Source: Allium sativum (Eukaryota; Streptophyta; Magnoliopsida; Asparagales; Amaryllidaceae). From it: a DNA stretch of 64,000 bases. Location of the stretch: the NCBI GenBank assembly GCA_030737875.1, contig CM060912.1, positions 202,877,231-202,941,230 on the forward strand, written 5' to 3'. The translations under genes were made by a program, and so were the position numbers. Below are positions 59,001 through 64,000 of this stretch, one piece after another (the stretch's first letter is position 1; every line of letters starts with the position of its first letter). The notes under the pieces are model-generated. The model saw only the letters and a program-made list of their open reading frames with translations, did not search any database and was not told the DNA's origin.

Positions 59001-62000
59001 GGGCAACGAAAGTGACAAAAGTCGAGCACGGCGAAGATTTCCTACATATGAAGAGTTGTGGTGTTTGGTTTAGCTTATCGGTGAGAACTCCTCACTTTTA
59101 TTTCTATTTCTATTTTGAAATATATACTAGGATGCAGACGGTGCTTAGCAGCACCTGACACCTGTCGTCCACAGACCATGGATGACTTGTTTGTTTGATT
59201 TCTATGTAGTGAAATTTGATAGTGTGATGTAGGATGAAATAAAATATATATTCAAGTGTTGTAGTAAAATAAATATTCATCTACAAATCGAACGATTTGT
59301 TTATGTACACCGATTTGACTGATATTGATTGGGACGATAAATTTTACACATCGCCCAACTGCACAAATAAAAATTTGTGTTTGTTGATTTGAAACCCCAC
59401 ACGGGTATTGGGATGATATTTGACGTACACTAATCCCGATTGTTTAGTTATATGTCAATCGATGGGTTAACAGACTATGTAAGCATTAATTATTGATATT
59501 TAATGCTTATGCAGTTGTGTGGTGCACTCTGGATGATGGTTGATTATTTATCGTTGCTATTGTATACATGTGTTGTATGGAATCCATATAATTAACATTA
59601 TATGGTAATTGATTGGGCCTCATTCCAATTTGGAAAATAAGGAATATTATAAAAGAAAATTCATGTGTTGAATAGAAAAAAATTCATGTGTTGAATAGAA
59701 AGAAAATTCATGTGTTGAATAAAATAAATATTCATTTGTTGAATAGAAATATATATTCATGTGTTGAAGAAAATATTCATTTGTTGAATAGAATAACGAA
59801 GTTATTGAAATATATAAAGTCGTGTTGGTTAGATATGCGCCATTTTGATGTGAACGATATTTATATCGATTTTATTCATTTTTATAATGAATATAGAAAA
59901 GGAAGTGATTTCAAAATATAACGTTTTGAAAATATTATCATTTATAGATTAATGATATGGAATATTCAATTTTGACTAGAAATTGAATATGAAGTTGACA
60001 TCGTTCTGAAAACGAATTTAAAACGATTTATAAAATACGTTTTAAAAGGAAATCGATGAAATATATATTATATATATAGAATAACCTGAATAGAACGCGC
60101 CGTGCTGCAGCAGTTTGCGAATTTCGACCATTGACTTCGAATGGATGTTACGGGAGATCTGACCATCGGATTCTCCTAAAACCAGAACCGTTGGGTTCAT
60201 ATCGAAAAGAGCTTTCTAAAGAATATTAGAAATTAGAAATCTGACGGTTGGATATAGAATTATGTCCAAATCAAATTTGGAAAAGGTCGCTGTTAGTGCA
60301 GTTCGATGGCCGTTGATGGAAATCGACTATATGGGCCTTGATAAAATTATTAAAAATGGTAATAATTTGTGTAAAATCATAAGAAATGATTTGTGGAGAA
60401 TTGGGATGAAAAATTCCAAATTTGAAAAGATAAAAATAGATTTTTATCGAAATGAACTAGTTTTGAACTAGAATTATATTCCCATTTATTTTTAAAATAA
60501 ATAAAGTGGATTTGAAATTGTTTTGAAAATAACCAGAATTTCCAATATATAAAGTGGAAATGGATTTGAATCGAGATTGTCTTTGAAACATTTCGATGTT
60601 GGATTTCGTGATTATACATATAGTGTTATGGAAATTTGAAAGATATATTTATATCGTTATTTCCAATACGATATTTGTTGGTCGTAGAATATGATATTGA
60701 ATATAAGCCGATATATTTTCTATTTAGAGCCTTGTATTTAATATCAAATGGGATTTGGGTTTGTCGTGAATGGTGTCTTCATTAAGCCTGTTCTTAAACC
60801 CAGTTGAGAAAAAGATTAAATCTTTTTATTTAGATTTAATGAAGTATACCAATTAAATGATATTTAATTGGAATTGAATTGGAATTTATTTTTGGGTTTA
60901 TCGTGAACGGTGTTTCAAATAACACTTGTTCTTTAACCCGATAATTAATGGAATGTTATTTTGGGTTTATTGTGAACCATGTTTTAGATGACATTGGTTC
61001 TTTAACCCAGTTAAAGACATGATATTGATTTTTGGGAAGATTAAAACTAAGTGGAGTTTTAATGAATCTTTAATTAGATTGAAGTGATCGAGAATGGAGT
61101 ATCACCAGTTTTGCCCCAGGCGATAGTTAAATCTTTAATTAGATTTGAACGTGAAATGGTAATTGAATTTACCGATAACACTGTGGTGTTCGATAAGAAG
61201 TATGACCAATTTTACTTCATGGGATGAATAGTTTGGGATTGTTAAATAAAATAAAAGATTACTTCGGTCTGGTTCGCTAATCCCGAATAATTTGAATTGA
61301 TATTCAAAAGGAGATAAAAGAATAAATTTAAAGAATTTATCTTTGATAAAATTAATTGGAACCTTTCCCAAAGTGTAAGAATATTTGAATAAAAGAATAT
61401 TCTGAATTGGAATGAGGCATATGTTGTGTTTGTGTAACACTTGTTTATTATATACGCGAGTTATTCAGAAAGACCGGGTTTATCCCATTCTGAATAATTG
61501 ATTCGACGATGTGTCGAGGATGATGACAGTGGTCGAAGACCAAAGGTCTTCACGTCGTTTGGGTGATTACTGATGATCTTGATTGGGTTGTACACCCAAG
61601 AGGAGGGAATCAGTTGGTGATCGTCCAGACGTACTTGGAGATCGATGGATATGCGAGGTACAAGGTGCCTCCGGTTTCGTTTAGACCCAGAACAGACTTG
61701 TAAATGGACTATGTGTCTGACATTGGATTTTATTCTGTCTGATTGATTTCTATTAAATATATATCTGTTTGGCGGCGGATAATTTATTCTCTTGCTTAAC
61801 GCCCTTCTCTGAGACGTACGAGCTCAGAGGTTATATATTGATGGATATCAAACGCATGGAGTGAATTGCCTGTGTGACATGCCTAAGTGGCAATATGATC
61901 AAGGCTTCCGTTGAAAAACAGAGTCTTGTGGTTGATGATCAAAGCACGGCCTGTGTGGCATAGCATTGTGTAGCATTGATTCGCGAGCCTCACACCCCGG

Positions 62001-62508
62001 TTGTGAACTAGAAACGGGAGAGGACTTCAGGGAGGGCATGCGTTTCCTTCTAGCTAGAAGTGGCGTCAGTGGTTTTACATGCCCTGATGAGTCTGACTTA
62101 TGTGGTTGTTGGGTTGCGAGGCGCCTCGGATATATCGGTGACTGTGTGGAGCCGATGGAGTCATTGGACTCATTGACACCCCATAGGGTTGGGAAACGCA
62201 GTGTTCAGGCATTTTAATCCACATCGGTGGACTGGCCCTGGCGATCCAAAGGCTTGACTGAGTACTTGCCTGAGACACGGGCTAGAGCATCTCGAATTCG
62301 TTAAGGGCGATCCCTTGCCTTGGTTCACAGATGGAAATCCAACTTCCAAATACGTGACTTTGCGATTTTGATTGTAGAGCCTAGTATTGGCGACGTGATA
62401 TATGGTACCCATGCTGTCTATGACTGATATTTATGATTGAAATTGTTTTGACACTATACACTTATAGTAATAATAAAAGATTAAATTTAGCATATCAAGC
62501 ATACTTTG

Positions 62509-62580
62509 GCTATTATAAGGTAAAACCCTATACTCCGGCTTGTGTTGCATTGTGTGATGGGACCTGGCTCTTATAATAGC
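62509..62580 (+). other. Conserved LTR stem-loop, element D 3' copy
   Basis: Perfect 11-base arms GCTATTATAAG and CTTATAATAGC. The inner helix has one change (GGCT for GGGT). Confidence 0.78.
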
Positions 62581-63130
62581 TTCATTGTTCTTTATTTTGC
62601 ATTGCGCTGTGGTTTTATGCACTGGTATTCTTGGGAGGAAACCCGTTCCGTGTTATACGACGTGGTCCCTTGATTTACCTAACTTTAAAATAAAGATTAA
62701 TAACTGTTTTAGTTCTCACACCAGTCACATGACTGACCTGGAGTTTATTGTTTTAACATAAACTCTGGGTGCCCTTATTTTCGACAAGGGCAGCAAGTAG
62801 TTTTGGTTTTGTAGATTTATATTCACAGGATCCTGGTTTACAGCTGTAATGATATCCGGAAAGCTCTGTATCCATATATCTCTTTCAGTTGTGTATTGTA
62901 TTATTTTCCGTTGCTATGTAATGTATTATAATCTCTGATATTTTTCTAATGTATAATATTTGTTTCTACTCTGTATATTCCTGTAATCTGATGGAATTGT
63001 TGTAATAAGCATTCAAATGTTCTTCTATTTGCGTTCCTATGTGGCTTGTCCTCAAAACAATCAGGCATTTCGAATGGTCTTGGTCGGTTTAGCGATCGAT
63101 TCGGATCGAGCGAAATTCCTTGTTGTTATA

Positions 63131-63685
63131 TGTCTCAAATCGGAGAGGACGATCCCTAGCCTCGTTTTCATGACGGAAAACCAATTTCCAATACGACATT
63201 ACGTTCTTGATTGTAAACTATATATGGCGATATAGTATACGATAGCTATGCCGTCTAGGATTGATACATTTACTTTGAAGTATTTTAAACTGCTTAGACA
63301 CTAATAATAATATTAAAATACTATTTTAGACGTATTAGGCATGTTTGATCATTATAAGGTAAAACTCTATCCTCCGGTTTGCGTTGCATTGTGTGATGGG
63401 ACTTGAGTCTTATAATGATTTCATTTTTCAAAAGTCATTTCGTTGTTTTTGTATAAACATTATAAAATTATGCATTGGCAATCCAATGGAGTAAACCCGT
63501 TCTGCATTAGCGGCGTGGTCCTGTGATTCGCCATATTGTTAGTTAGTATAGAAAGATTTCTCATACTGGTCCCATGACTGACTCGAAGTTTGTTTCACTT
63601 TGCAAACTCGGGTGCCCTCTCTTTACACAGGAAGCCAAGTGACAGGTTTTGGAGAGACATTTCCTTGACTGGAGCTTGCTGGAAT
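63131..63685 (+). mobile_element. Element A, 3' LTR (second part, truncated)
   Basis: Starts with the TGTCT duplication and matches the 5' LTR of A from about 14706 to 15260. It includes the stem-loop at 63348-63419 (ATCATTATAAG/CTTATAATGAT) and then stops abruptly at GAGCTTGCTGGA. The last ~330 bases of the LTR are missing. Confidence 0.9.
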
Positions 63686-64000
63686 CGTTTTAAAATGAAC
63701 TTATAAAATACGTTTTAAATGGAAATCGAAGAAATATGTATATAATATATATTATATATATAACGATCTGAATAGAACGCGCCGCGCCGCGACCGTTCGC
63801 AAATATCGACCATTGACTTCGAATTGATATTGCATGAGATCCGACCGTTGTATTCTACTAAAACCAGAACCATTGGGTTTGTATCGAAAAGAGCTTTCCA
63901 ACGAATACAAGAAATTTGAAATCTAACGGTTGGATTTGGAATTGTGTCCAAATCAAATTTGGAAAAGGTCGCTGTAAGTGCAGTTCGATGACCGTTTATG
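63686..64000 (+). mobile_element. Fragment of a D-family LTR
   Basis: From ATCGTTTTAAAA on, the sequence follows the D LTR from about 38925 (AT palindrome, AGAACGCGCCGCGCCGC, ATCTAACGGTTGGAT) and runs off the window. It begins mid-LTR, so its start is truncated. It may be longer beyond the window. Confidence 0.88.

Larger units (their letters stand above)
56997..63130 (+). mobile_element. Element D, 3' LTR (6,134 bp with mitochondrial insert)
   Basis: Begins TGTAATAACCC and ends CTTGTTGTTATA. It is colinear with the 5' LTR (36140-42047) apart from the insert at 57193-57450 and small indels. In the first ~190 bases about thirteen differences can be counted, many of them C/T or G/A. Its donor-like GTGAGT is at 58463-58468, hairpin array 58500-59000, stem-loop 62509-62580. 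No gene. Confidence 0.93.

Overview
The window is plant nuclear DNA of a repeat-rich, AT-rich, heterochromatin-like kind. No host protein-coding gene, tRNA or rRNA gene could be supported. What can be read is a nest of LTR retrotransposons (two Ty3/gypsy lineages, one Ty1/copia remnant), solo LTRs, a Mutator-type MITE and a piece of mitochondrial DNA carrying nad7 exon 1. The mitochondrial fragment and the Tat- and Tekay-lineage elements point to a seed plant. The species cannot be named from the sequence.

Layout. (1) 1-7.6 kb: old, mostly unrecognisable repeats, with a minus-strand LTR-like segment at about 1.5-2.1 kb, a 54-bp tandem repeat, a probable decayed minus-strand LTR at 2.6-5.8 kb and a MITE at 5985-6843. 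(2) 7.6-10.93 kb: a minus-strand Ty1/copia gag remnant split by a 2.8-kb solo LTR with 5-bp target duplications (ACTCT). (3) 10.93-63.69 kb: element A, a Tekay-type chromovirus (gag, PR, RT, RNase H, INT, chromodomain) with LTRs of about 4.7 kb. Its pol is split by insert B (17982-29604), a diverged solo LTR that itself carries an inverted solo LTR C (23104-29312). Its 3' LTR is split by element D (36140-63130), which has LTRs of about 5.9 kb and almost no internal sequence. Inside D sits element E (43018-56924), a Tat/Retand-type element with two RNase H domains and a spliced antisense gene. A mitochondrial fragment lies in the 3' LTR of D. (4) 63.69-64.0 kb: a fragment of another D-family LTR.

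The order of events is fixed by the 5-bp target duplications TGTCT (D), GTTGA (E), TATCT (C), ATGTG (B) and ACTCT (the solo LTR in copia). The LTR pair of E is visibly more alike than that of D, as nesting requires.

The most interesting signal is not a protein gene. Three giant-LTR families (A, B, C/D) that differ over most of their length share a structured module near the LTR 3' end. Its stem-loops keep pairing by compensatory base changes. They also share long arrays of short palindromic hairpins whose arms differ from unit to unit but still pair, and a splice-donor-like site just before the array. Just after the primer binding site, the coding element A and the non-coding element D both carry two tandem small hairpins with different but self-complementary arms. 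Together these look like an RNA-structure system that may let non-coding D elements use the machinery of A-like chromoviruses.
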